Of a DNA stretch of 64,000 nucleotides, positions 22,981 through 34,520 are shown piece by piece. The notes beneath the pieces are model-generated. The model was not told where the DNA came from and searched no databases. It worked only from the letters and a program-made list of their open reading frames with translations. Position 1 is the stretch's first letter. Every line of letters begins with the position of its first letter. This stretch comes from Luscinia megarhynchos (lineage: Eukaryota > Chordata > Aves > Passeriformes > Turdidae): positions 43,940,451 through 44,004,450 of the forward strand of contig CM067564.1 in NCBI GenBank assembly GCA_034336665.1, in the 5' to 3' direction. The position numbers and the translations under genes are program-made.

Positions 22981-24186
22981 GTGCCTTGCAGGCGCCGCGG
23001 GCTGGTGTGAGATGCGCTCAGCCCGGCTGGGCAGGGATGCTGCGAGCCCAAAGGGAGATGCTGAACTTCTCCGCAGGGAGAGGGGATATTGGAGCTTTTC
23101 CTCGCGGGTTCGCCTGCCAGCATCCCTCCCTGCAGCTCGGCAGGCGGTGGATGAGGCAAAGCGAAGGGCTGAGCAGAGGCAGGAGAGATGCTGAGCTGCC
23201 GGGAGGCAGGAGCCGGCTCTCAGCCCATCCCGGGGGGCTCTGCGCTGCCGGAGCCGCTTTCATATCAATTCCTCTACTTTCGCAGCCTGAGGAGGGGGAG
23301 GAGAGATGCCGGCGCCCCTTTTGTGCTGCGTCTTTTCCCTTTTACTGAATCGCTTTGTCTCTGCCTCCCGATGCCCTCGGTGCCTGCGGTAAAGCCGAGC
23401 TCCCTCTCGCCCTGCCGGGCTTGGATTGGTGGCAAGAGCCTGGCAAGGTCTTGCGCTGCTCGGGGTGTCCTGAGGGTTAACACGTGTGGGAATCAGGTTC
23501 TGAGGAGCTGCCTGCAAGGCTGATAAAGGGTGCTGGCACGGTGGGCTTGCCTAGGATCTGACTTGGGGAGGGTGTCAGAGGTGGGGCTGCTGAGTTTTGG
23601 AGTTAGCAGTGCCGGAGTTTGGGGCTTGGCGCTGCCCACATGGGTGTTGGAGCAAGGATGGAGTGGTGTCCTGGGAATCCCTTGGCTCCTTTTGATATAT
23701 TTATTATTTATAACCCCTCTGAAGTGGGGTCCCACATAGCTGAGACTCCAAAGTCTCATGTCCTGCCCACGAATCCCCCTCCCCATGCCGGGATGAGTTT
23801 TGGGCTGTGGCTGTTCCTTCTAGTAAAGCTCAAACTGCTTGATGCTCTAACAAAAAGCATCTGGGGAACCCTTCTGGCTCTCTGAAAGGCTTCAGAGGGC
23901 TCTTTCTTACTCCTTCCTTCTTGCAAGGCTCAGGGAAGGGACAGCAGCTCTCCAGGCGCCCAAGGCAACGAGACTTCCCGTCTGTGCAGAGTCTGGGCAG
24001 CCCATTGCCTTTCTGCAGGGCATCAGTGATCAGCGTGCTTCCCTGCGTGACTGTCTTCTCTGAAAAGTGCTTTATATCCCTCGGCTTTCAGCTCTCAAGG
24101 AGCCTGTGACAAAAAGGAAAAAAAAAAAAAGAAGAAAAAAAATTAAGTAGTGCTGCCCACATGTTTTTCACTCAGGCTCTGAATGG

Positions 24187-24330
24187 TTTTAGAACATAAC
24201 CATCTACTCCATTCCTGTGGTGAGGATTGGGAAACTGAGGCACGGGGTTTTAAAATATAACCATTTACCATTTTCCATAGTATGACTAGGGAAACTGAGG
24301 CACAGAGAGGCAAAAAGCTCAGTCCACATT
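24187..24330. repeat. Tandem duplication (61-bp period) of a MIR-like segment
   Basis: Two copies (24187-24247 and 24248-24308) each run from TTTTAGAACATAACC or TTTTAAAATATAACC to GGGAAACTGAGGCAC. The latter phrase, extended to GAGGCACAGAGAGG in copy 2, is characteristic of MIR-type SINEs. Confidence 0.7.
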
Positions 24331-24517
24331 TATTGATGAGGAATTCTCACTCACCAGCCTGAAACAGGAACTGAGCCCTAAGTGGGACTTAGTGATGAGA
24401 GCAGGGAGTGGTGCCCTGCCCTCCAGCCAGGAGCAGCCCTTGGACAGAACAGGGCCTTTTCAGGATTGAATTTTTCCCCAGTTAAAATGGCAAATGGGTG
24501 CTTTGAAATGAGGAAGT

Positions 24518-24606
24518 ATCATAGAATCATGGAATTACAGAACAGTTTGGGTTGGAAAGGACCTTAAAGATCATTTAGTTCCAATGCCTTGCCATGGCCA
24601 GAGACA
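24518..24606 (-). mobile_element. CR1 LINE 3' tail
   Basis: The minus-strand CR1 terminus: ATCATAGAATCATGG, then GTTTGGGTTGGAAAGGACCT, TAAAGATCATTTAGTTCCAA and TTGCCATGG. It is one of the better-preserved tails in the window. Confidence 0.92.
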
Positions 24607-26689
24607 ACCAAACATTTTGGGTTAGAGAATTGGCCTGGGAGCAGCTGTGCTTTCATGGACCTCAGTCCCAGTGTCTTTAAAATTTGCTGCTAAAAAGATG
24701 TTTTTAATCACCTTTGGGAATGGAGACATCACTGCAAAAATGACATGCTGAGATCTCTACAGCCTGGGTGGTGATTTTCTGTATCTGGCATTCTCCCTTG
24801 GGGTTTTTTGACTCATCCCAAAGAACACTCTGGGGTTTTTTGTTGGTGCATGAGCTCTGTAAGTTTGTCTCATCCTTAAGTGGTTGCACGTTGTAAGGGG
24901 CTGAGCAGCCACCCAGGTAAGAGGTGCCAACTCTGTGTCCACCAGGGCTGAACCCTTTCCTTGGTCAAAACCCCTCTGTGAGCCCTTAGAGATGCTCTGA
25001 AGGACTTGAACAGGCAACCTTTGGTTTGAAAAGCCCAAAGACCACTTCATTTTAGACACCTGCAGCCCTTCAGCTCCAGCTGATGTGAACATGCCAGGGA
25101 CGTGCTCCCTTCCAAGGTGATCCCTGCAGCCATGGGGGAAGCCAACTTTTTACTGAAATGTGATGTTCCCAGCTGTTCCTACCTCAAATACTAATGTTTG
25201 GAGAAGACACCAACTTCTCAGAGCCTGAAGAGCTGAGGGAGAGCAGTGGCTGGGTTCACACCCCCATCCCACTCACTTTGCTGCCTCTCAGCAGGTTCCT
25301 GGACAGGAATCACTAGAGTGAGTGAGTTCATTTGCAGACTCTGTGACTTGCTTTTACTCCAGGCTTTGCCTCTGAGAAAATTTCCCCCCTTTTAAAAAAG
25401 TGGTTTTTAAATGCTTCATGCAGTGAAACAGAAATCCAGACCCAAAAGTCAAGAGGCTGAGATTCCCAGGCTTCTTTTGCATAGGGTTAAATAAAAAGTG
25501 CTGCTGAGCCTGGCTGGATTTGCACTTGTGACCCAAAAGGGAGATGTTGCACCTCTGATTCTCCTGCTTTTCATGCCTGGTCTCTGAATTTCCTTCCACA
25601 TTGATCTGCCAGGGCTTTCCCACCCAGCCATTGGCAATAAGTTTGACTGGCACTTGACTTTGCCAGGACAAGTGAGTGGCTCTAATGCTGATAATACAGG
25701 TTAGCTTCCCATTACAGGCATTTGCATGATCTGTACCACAGATTTCCCCCTCCTCTGCTCTCCTGCAAGGGCCAGAGGGATAAATCTTGATCCTGGGTGA
25801 ACCCTCACAGCCAAATGCAAATGTTTGTGCAATGAGGCTCCCTGTTATTTCTCCTGGAGCTTAAAGCCCTCCACAAGGGAGGAGAGGTGAGGCTGCTGAA
25901 GGTGTTTTATTCCCAGCAGTGTTTTCCTGGGTAATATTGAGGTGTTGCTGGACTGGTGACCACCTGTAGATGGTTGATATTTCTATATTTGCTGGTTTTT
26001 CTGAATGAGGGACTGGCCCTTGCCGCCAGCAGCTCATTCATGCCGAGCCTCACAGGGAGTGCCTGGGCATTGCACTGCTTGGTGACTTGAGTTTGGAGCC
26101 ATAGGGATCAGGAGGATGAATGAGCAGTAAATCTCAGCCTGGATGGCTTCATCCTCAGCAGTGACAAGGTTTAAATTAAAAATACCTTGCTGGGATGAAG
26201 CACTCTAAGCCAAGCGCTGCTGTTGTGTCAGTCTGGGCTCAGCAGAGAGCTCAGCCCTGCGGGGCAGGAGCAGACAGGATTCCCAACTAAACTGGGAAAC
26301 CCCCCCTTTGTTTATCCCATCAAATGTTCTTCCTTTGCACCTCTGTCCCAGCCGGAGGGAGGGATGGCCAGGCTGGGATTGGGAGCAGCTTTGCGGATTC
26401 GCCGCACGCGCGTGTGGCCCTGTTTGACTTGGTTAGAGCATATTTGATTGTGAAAAGGGATTTATTTGTTTTTTGTGACAGGGGATTTGTCTATAATGTA
26501 GTGCTGGAAAGAAAACTCATTTAGAGACTAAGGAGGTGTATCCTGTTACAATTGCCTATTGATGGAATAGCAAGTGCTTGGTGTGCTACACAGCTTCATT
26601 TTACTTTAGGGAAACTTATCCTGGGCTGCCAAAAAGAGACTTGGGTTTGATGGAGAGCTGTCCCACGGCCCTCAGTGGGTTCCTGGGCT

Positions 26690-26735
26690 TCTTGTTTCCC
26701 CATCTATCAAGTGGGGGAGGTCTCTTAGAAGTGAC
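26690..26735 (+). repeat. MIR-like fragment
   Basis: CTTGTTTCCCCATCTATCAA followed by GTGGGG resembles the MIR phrase TTTCCCCATCTGTAAAATGGG. Too short for certainty. Confidence 0.4.
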
Positions 26736-27415
26736 TGTCCCTTCAGCTGCCACCTAATGCTTGTTGTTCTCTAATGACCTTTAAAAATGACTCACTTTTG
26801 GTAAAGTGAGTAAAACCAGGGAACTCACTCACCAGCCTGAAGAGTGGCATCATGTCCATGGATAATCATCACTAGTGGGCACTGTCCCACCCCTGGGCAG
26901 CCTCACCTTCTTCTGCTGGCTGGGAAGAGGATTTCAGAGGTGCTGAGGAACAGGAGGTTCTGTATTCAAGGCAAAGGCTCTGCCCCCCCCAGCCCTGCCA
27001 GGGAGAGGAGGTGAGCTGGGAATACAAAACCACACCAGTTGTGGAGCTAATCAAAGGCTTGGATTTTTCTTTAATGGACAGTCTAGGGGAAAAAAAACCC
27101 CCACACTCAAATTAGGGTGGACATGTGTTCATTAGAAAAAAGGAGTTTTTGGGCTGTTTTGGGAAACTCCTTCTATTTGTCAGGGGTTTGGTGCAAATTT
27201 CTGGGTCTTGCTAAAAGCAGAGCAGCACGTGGGGTTTTGTAAGCTGCTCTTCTGAGACATGTAAGTGTTGGAGGGCTGTTTGCATGGATCATTTTGGGTG
27301 TTTCCCCCTTATGATTGTGCCTCCCCCTTTGCACTCTACCCCCACGGTGTCCTCCTGGCTGGACAGTGGGGCTGTCCCCTGCCACAGCCTCCTTTCCTCC
27401 AGCCACCCTGGATCC

Positions 27416-27571
27416 CAGCACTGATTTGGGGGATTGCCACCACCTTGACATCTGATGCTTTTGAGTCTTCATACTCCCATCCCTCCTCGAAGCCAGGACT
27501 GATTTGGGGGGTTGCCATGACTCAATACCTGGTGCTTTTGAGACTTCATACCTCCATCACCACTTGGATCC
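27416..27571. repeat. Tandem duplication, period 78 bp
   Basis: Copy 1 (27416-27493) and copy 2 (27494-27571) share ACTGATTTGGGGG, ATTGCCA or GTTGCCA, GATGCTTTTGAG or GGTGCTTTTGAG, and CTTCATAC. They are moderately diverged. Confidence 0.85.
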
Positions 27572-28825
27572 CTGGCTGCTCCTCTCCAGACCATCCAGAC
27601 AGCTTCCCCAGTGCTCAGGGACAGCCTGGAGGGTGATTTCTTGCTTTCAGTCCCACCACTGAAGCCACCTCAGTGAGGGCAGTTGCCTCCTCACCCTGAA
27701 GACGGCAGGATGAGCTCTGAGTCCTCCTCCTGTGCCGAGCTGCTATGGTGATGAGTTGCTATAGAAACACATATTTAGCATTATTATTTATTATTGAAAG
27801 GTGCTTCTTTCCCTCCCCTAAAAGCAGGGTTGTGCCCAGAAGACCCCAATGCTGGGTGTGGGACACTGCCCACCCTTGTGCCTGTGGGATGGGGGGTGAA
27901 GCTTCCCGGGAATCAGGGTTTATCCATCTGGAGGAAGGGAACCGTGCTGTGCTGGGTTAAACAAATCCCCCCAGCCACAGGTCCCTTCCTCCCTCAGATC
28001 CCTCCTTTGGAGGGGGATTTGAGTGAAACACTTCCTCATAATGAGCTTACTTCTTTCCAAACTGCTAATCTCGTGCCACCATTAGGGGCGGAGGGTTGGC
28101 ACAGCTCTGTGATAACGTCTGTTCATCCAGCACAAACGCTGCATTCACAGCACCTTGTAGGCACTGCCTGCTGAATACCTGCTCTTATCTGTGCCTCTGC
28201 TGCTCCTGTGCTCTGCTGGAGCCCCTCCCTGCCTCAAGCCCAGCCCTCTGTGTGTGTGCAGGGAAGCTCTGATGCTCCTGTCCTGGGGTCCTGCTCTGCT
28301 GGGCACCCCTCCAGGGCTGCAAGAGGCCAAGCAGAGCAAAACCCACTCAGGGAGTCACTCTGCCTGCCCTCACCAGCACTTTCCAGTTGCCACAGGTGGG
28401 GTAGATCCTGCTTTGGGGGGTCTTGCTCCCCAGGAATGGTAGGAGAGGGGGTCCTGCCTGCACCCCGTTTATCCAGCACATCCATTGGTTTTGGGGATGC
28501 TCAGGAGGTGCAAGAGGGATGCCAAGAGATCTCCTGCCTGCAGCCACTGGATTCACAGCTTTCCCTGGAAGCTGGCAGTGCTGCAGAGGTGGCCCTGCAA
28601 GGAAATCTCCCTGCTGCCCTTCACAGCCTGGCAGCCCTGAGGATGCTGCAGGGGCTGCAGAGGGGTGGTTTGTGGGGGACAGGAGGCTGGAGGGGTGTCC
28701 AGGGGCACTGGGAGCAGTGGTGCTGCTTTCCCTCTCTGGCTGGGCCAGGGGAGGGCTTGGCTTGGCTTGCAGCAGGGATTAGCTGTGCAGTTCTTTCTTT
28801 TTCCCTGGAAATTGCCTAGTGGGGG

Positions 28826-28847
28826 AAAAAAAAAAAAAAAAAAAAAA
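28826..28847. repeat. A-run
   Basis: About 22 consecutive A after GTGGGGG, followed by A-rich sequence to about 28875. No retrocopy is recognisable upstream. Confidence 0.9.
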
Positions 28848-30614
28848 GAGCAAAGGAAAGAAAAAAGGAAAACAACACAGCTTTTCTGGATGCTGGATTA
28901 ACAAGTGGGAGGTGAAGTTTCAGGGCTGGCTGGAGCAGCTGCTCAGCCCCTCCTCTCACACCCTGCACAGGTGCTGCAGGTGCTCCCCTGGGGGGTGGGA
29001 TGCAGGAATGGCTGGACCAGTGCAGGATGCTGCACTGAGGCTGGAAATCTCTGCCGCTGCTTGCAGGGTGAGCTCCTGAATTCCTCCAGGTCTCCACCTT
29101 CAGCAGCCTTTGAGGAAACAAAAGGAGGTTCTTTAAAGCACCCCCTCAGGCAGGAATGAAACACCTTCCTTTGCAGAGCTGCCTCATTGCTTGAAGTCAT
29201 TCCCTTTGGGCTTTGCATTTTCCTTCTTGGAAGCTCTGCTCCCTGCAGGGAAGAGAAAAAAATTCCTGGGGTGCAGGAGCAGGGCTGAGGGGGATGGGGG
29301 GCCTTCCTGGAAAGTGTGGGATGGAAATGGAGGAATGGATAAAGGGGCCCAGTGTAGGGGTCTAGGGGTGAATGCTGGCCCCTCACTGTGCCAGAGACCC
29401 CTGTAACCCCTTGTGTAGGTCACATCCAGCCTGTTTCTGTTGTAGGGATGGGTGGGAGCATCCTGTGGGGTGGGAGATGCTCCTGCACGTCCTGCATGTG
29501 CCAACCCCTTCTCCTGGTGAGGGGAGGCCAGCAGAGTGGGGTCTCTCTGAAAGGAGGGGAGCTGCCTGTGGAAATGAGAGCTTGTCCTGGTTGGGTCCCC
29601 CTTGTGTGTGGGTCTGGAGGGTTTGGGTTTTGCTTCTGCCTCCTCTTTTTTCTCCACTCTGAGCTGCACCAACTGCTTGGATATGTGATTTGGAGAGGTC
29701 ACCCGAGTGGTGGAAAGGATTTGGGGCTGATTTAGGAGTTCCTCCCGCCAGCCCTGAGACCATCCAGTCTCAGGTTTGTCTCCAGAAGTCCACTGAGTCA
29801 TTTTGGCCACCTTTGCATCCTCTGGCTTTCCCTTCCTGGTCTCCAAGGCCACTCCCAGAGATCAGGAGCTGCTCACCTGGGCCAGGCAAGGGCAGGAGGC
29901 ACCTTGGAGCTGCCTGGGTGAGGGATGGAGAAGGGAGGAGAGGCAGGTGAGCCATGGCAGGAGCTGGGTTCTTAAACCAGCACCCCTTAGAGCCTCTCAT
30001 GAGGGAATTTTTTTCCTCCTTTATGATGGAGTTGCTGCCCTTGCCTGCCTTAAGCCAGGCAAACAGCTCAAGGGGATGCCTCTGAATGAAAACACCAACT
30101 TTTAGGACAAATTTCTCCCTGCATAATGTTTCTAAGAAAGCAAGGAGAGGAAACAGGCCTAATTAGGTAAGTATTCCCCATTAGGAAGGGGAAGGAGCTA
30201 TCAAGTCGATTTCCATTTCCTTCTTATTTTACATGCCTGATTTTTCCCTCTCCAGGAGGTGGTGTGTGAAGTAGGTCTCTCTTCAGCTTGGAGAAGTAAA
30301 TAATCGGGACACATGCACTCCTGAAGCTTTCCAAATCTGGACTAAGCTGAGGACTTTTAGCATCCTCACCAGCCTTCCAGGAGCTTCCCAGACCTGGCAG
30401 GGAATGATTTCCCCCTTTTTAGGCTGGGGAGCCAAGGTGGGCAGCAGGACTTGCACGTTCCAGGTGGTTCCTCCTGCAGATATTTCTCCCTGTCTCACCT
30501 ATTCTGCATGGAATTTCTCCTCCCCTGGTTGCTTCCCAGTATAAACCGGGTGTGAGCACACGGAGGTGCCCTGCTGCACGGGGAAGACGTGGTTGGGGTG
30601 AGCCCCAAGTTCAC

Positions 30615-31113
30615 TGTTTTGGGAGAATTAAAAGGTTTAATAAAAAGACAACAAGAGACATAAAGCAAAGGGTTAAACGGCCGGGTGCTTGGCATGCTGC
30701 CGAGAGCACACCCTGCTTCGGGAACATACTTTAAATACGATTTACAAGCCATCCGTTTGTTACATATTCATGGACTTGCATAGTCAACTGGTTTTTGGGA
30801 GCTGTTTAGCACGGCCACTCCTTGGGTTTGCCTTTTTAGAGCACGCATGTTTCTTGGCTACTGGTTTTATTCTTCTCCTTATCCCTTTTAATTTGGGTGA
30901 GTGTTGATAATTGTCTTGTCAGCTGCAGGGGTGCCCATCACTTGTTTATGGGCTGTTATTTTTGACTAAGGAGGTAGTTTAAACATACTATTTCTAAAAA
31001 AAAAACAACTTATATCTAACTTTTACTATTACTCAAGACTATATCCATATAGAAATGCTATTTTAGCCTTATACATATAGTATTTATCTAATAATTGCAA
31101 GGAGCCAACAACA
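30615..31113 (-). mobile_element. Probable LTR (endogenous retrovirus), about 500 bp, boundaries uncertain
   Basis: Read on the minus strand, it starts TGTTGTTGG, is AT-rich, has a TATTTAAAG TATA-like box, a TTTATTAAACC polyadenylation-like signal and ends CCCAAAACA, giving imperfect inverted ends. The next bases outward (GAACTTGGGGCTCACCCC) weakly resemble a tRNA-Pro primer-binding site. I could not find a target duplication, so the true ends may differ. Confidence 0.55.
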
Positions 31114-31649
31114 TTTCATGCATTCCTGACACCCTGGACCAGCCCAGCGTGTCCCCGTGTCCTCCTGGCCGTGCTTCACCCAAAGTTGCTCTGCTGGCTG
31201 TGCTCTCTGCTGCTCTTAGAACACATTGCAGCGTGGGCTGCAATTATGGAGCCATCAATAAAATGTGTTCTTGTGACACATTTTGGCGAGCCTGGGGATG
31301 CTTTGTGCACCAGGGAGGCTCTCTCCCTCCTCCCTTTGCTGCAGTCTGTAAGTGGTGTTATTAAAGGCTGTCGTTGGCACAGTCAATGCCTGACACAAGC
31401 CCTCAGACTTTGACTCATCACACACACACGCTTTGCAATGCATGAGCCACAAAAAAAGCCCGTTTCTCACAGGCATCACCCCTTCCCCAGCTGTTTGGGC
31501 CCTTTTCTGCATTCATTTCAGAGAAGAAGTCTTGATTGTCCTGCAGGGTAAGGGAGGGATTGGAGTTGCATCATGCTGCCTGCACGTTTCTCTCGTTATC
31601 TTTTGCTGGAAGTTGTGATGCCTTTTTCCCTAAATACAACTCCATGCAT

Positions 31650-31716
31650 CCATATATATATATAAATATAGATATATGTGTGTGTGTGTGTATGTTTTAT
31701 ACATATACATAAAAAT
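31650..31716. repeat. AT/TG simple repeat
   Basis: ATATATATATA, AAATATAGATATA then a TG repeat. A low-complexity intronic repeat. Confidence 0.9.
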
Positions 31717-33512
31717 ACACATTTATATGCACATTGCTACACACAAATGCAAACTACACATGCTTTGGAAATGCCAATCTGTTCACCCTGCACTCTTCAC
31801 AGATCACTGCCAATTTTCCCTCACAGTTCAGGAAAGGTTTTGCAGGTCCAGATTTTTGGAGAAGGAAGAGCAGCCTTGCTGCAATAGCTGGAGTTAGGAG
31901 GGATTTAGGCAAAAAAACCCCAGTTTTCCTTTTTCCTCCAGCATCCTTTGATGAGATGCTGGTGGCAAAGAGATGTTTTCCAGCTTGTAGGGAGGAGAGG
32001 GAAGAAAAAAAAAAGAGTTTGAGGCTTTGAGGTTTTCCTCCATGGCAGAACTGGGGAATAAATGGAGCAATTTTAGGACAACACTGTGTCTGGGAATGTG
32101 CTCCAGTTGAGCTTGGCTGCCTTAATCCTTGTCAGAAGGTGCTGTCCAGGTTCTGCAAAGAGCCTCTGAGGGGCTCTCAGGGGTGAGGGAGGATTGTGCA
32201 CAATTCCCACCCTGCCCAGAGGCTCAGCTGGAGCCTGGAGGGGATCCCAGGCAGACTGGAGCCCCGTGGCAATCTGCTTCCCTGCTCCCAGCCCTGGCTG
32301 GCCACACAGGCTGCTGCTGCTCTGCCTCCATCCCTGCTGCTGTGGGAGGGCAATTCCAATACTTGCACAAGGTGTGGAAAAGTGGCAGTGAGGTGCTTGA
32401 AGCTGCTTCACTCTGACTTGCCTCTTGGTTTCACTTGGCCTTCTCTCCTGCCTTGCTTCTCCCTCCCCAGGAGCACAGAATCAGCTTTATTTTATAATAA
32501 GCACAAAGGTGCAGGGCTGTGCTTGCCTGTCTCTCCTCCACTGCTCCCTGCCAGTGGGTGACTTTTTTTGCCACCCATAATTAGCCTCTCCCAAGGCTGT
32601 TGCTGGGCTCAGGCAGAAGGTTTTACAGCCACTACCTCTTCTCAAACACAGGGAAGAAAAAAAAAAATCCCTTCCTCAGCTCAAGGGCAGGTTTTAAACT
32701 GGTTCCTGCTGCTGCTGAGGCAGGGTGGCAAAGCTGGGATGGGGATGGAGGATGTGTGTGTCAGGCTCCCCACACAGAGGAAGGAATCAAATATCTGCCC
32801 TGTCTCAAATGCCAGCTGGGCTCCTCTGGGACAGAGTTATTGGTGAGGAGGAAGCTGACCTTCTCCTGTGTTTATGAACTGAATCTCTGGTTCACTTTGG
32901 GTTTGATTTCCCCCTTACTCCCCCTCCTGTTATAGAGTGCAATACTCCATTTCAAAGGAAATAACATTTTCCTCATTTTCTCCTTTGCTGGGATTTTTTT
33001 TTTTTTAAATGCTGCTCAAGATGAACAGGATTTTTTTCCCCCTAGCTTTCTGTGCTTTATCCTTGGCTTGTCTCACTGGATGTTGCTTGCCCATGTGTTT
33101 GGGGCAGCAAGGATATTCCCCTGTTATAGCTGAGGGTGAACAAATTCTCCTGAAGCTGGGAAAACATAATTATCTTAGTAGTCAGACCCCAGCAAGTATG
33201 AGAATTAAAAATTCTCCTCATTTCCCTCAGTACCACATGGATCTGTCCTTCTTCCTCCTGGCTGACTTATCCCCAGCCTTCCCTGGCACAGCTTTTGCTG
33301 CAAATCCTTTCCTGCAAGAGCTGGTCTTGAGCATCCTTAGAGCAGCAAGTCCTTGGAGCCCCATTTCCTTTTCCTTCTGCTTCTACCTGTGGAGAGCAGA
33401 TTTTTTGGAAGCTCAAGGGCTCTGTCTCTCCTGTGCACAGGTCCCTTGGAGATATTTGAAGGCACTTTGCTGAAGTTCACAGGTGACTTTTGAAAACCTT
33501 GGCCATTGCATT

Positions 33513-33556
33513 CATGTATATATATATATCTATAAATACATATATATATAAAATAT
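33513..33556. repeat. TA-rich simple repeat
   Basis: Two runs of TATATATATA separated by TCTATAAATACA. Confidence 0.9.
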
Positions 33557-34259
33557 CTGTTCTCTCTTCCCTCCTGTTTTCTTTCTCTGTCAGGAATCCA
33601 GCTGTGCAACATGTGGCACTTGTAGGCCTTGGAAGGCAGGAAGATCAAGCAAACACAGAGCTTTCAGCAAGAAGAGATAAATTTCCAGAATAAATTCAAG
33701 CCACGTAGGGCCAGTCTGTTTTAAAGCTGTGCTGGTAGTGATGTGTGGGAGCTGTAGATATAAAGCCAGGGAGAGAAGAAGAGTTTATTTGTATTATTTC
33801 TGGCAGAAAGAAAACCCCAGTTCTGAGTTCATGAGGTTGGCACAATGTTTGTCTGGATGGTCAGGAGCAGGAAACTGCCTGTTGAGCTCTTGAAGGCAGA
33901 GCAAAAATAGAATTATCTGCCCTGATTGTTGTAACTGGGAGAGGAAAGTGCTGGATTTGTGGGGGTGTGTGGGATGCAGATGGCCCCAGAGGAGAAATAT
34001 CTTGTTATGAATAACCACTGGATTGTGATGGTGATTTTACACCTGTGCTGCTGTGGTTTTATCTCAGTGCTCTGGCAGGAGCACAGCTGGGAGCTGTGGG
34101 CTCCCTCCTGCAGGCAGCTGCTGGGGATTTCCCATTCACTGCACAGACTCAGCACAGGGCAGGTCTGGGCTCCTGGGCCCTGCCCGTGGCTTGGCTGCAG
34201 GGCTTTGCTGACACTGACCTGGCCAGGGTCAGGCTGTGAGAGCTGCTGCTTCTTCACAG

Positions 34260-34520
34260 CGTCTCAGAATGGTTTGGGGCACAAGGGATCTTAACATTCT
34301 AATTTTACTACTAGCCTGGAGTGCTCCAAGCCCATCCAACCTGGCTTGGAGACTCCCAGGGATCCAGGAGCAGCCACAGCTTCTCTGGGCACCCAGGCCA
34401 GGGCCTCACCACCCTCACAGGGAACAATTTCTTCCAAATATCCAATCTAAACCTGCCCTCTTTCAATTTAAACCTATCCACCTTATCCTATCTCTTTTTA
34501 TTTTGCAAAATCCCTCTTTT
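34260..34520 (-). mobile_element. CR1 LINE 3' region, longer copy
   Basis: It starts near TCTCAGAATGGTTTGGGG. Inward it contains CCCATCCAACCTGGCTTGGA, CAGCCACAGCTTCTCTGGGC, CCTCACCACCCTCACAG and CAATTTCTTCCAAATATCC. This is the classic CR1 3' UTR order on the minus strand. It fades into T-rich sequence near 34520. Confidence 0.92.

Larger units (their letters stand above)
19300..23530. promoter_or_regulatory. Large CpG island, likely PLXNA4 promoter region
   Basis: CpG dinucleotides and GC content rise sharply near 19300 and fall off near 23530, while flanking DNA is CpG-poor. The densest parts are about 19830-20060, 20380-20660 and 20880-22280. Features inside include the candidate exon 1 donor, G-runs, CA and TA repeats and non-repetitive stretches that look constrained. 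Long open frames here on both strands are expected from stop-poor GC-rich DNA and are not called as genes. A developmental gene promoter is the simplest reading; islands of about 4 kb are typical of such genes. Confidence 0.8.

Noticed and set aside
28200..28830. 203-codon frame in a GC-rich stretch of intron 1
   Set aside because: Overlapping frames on both strands, no domain, no splice context.
33009..33473. 154-codon frame with a hydrophobic, signal-peptide-like start
   Set aside because: It is T-rich DNA read as Leu/Phe/Cys. No recognisable domain or splice signals, and the rest of the frame is unstructured.
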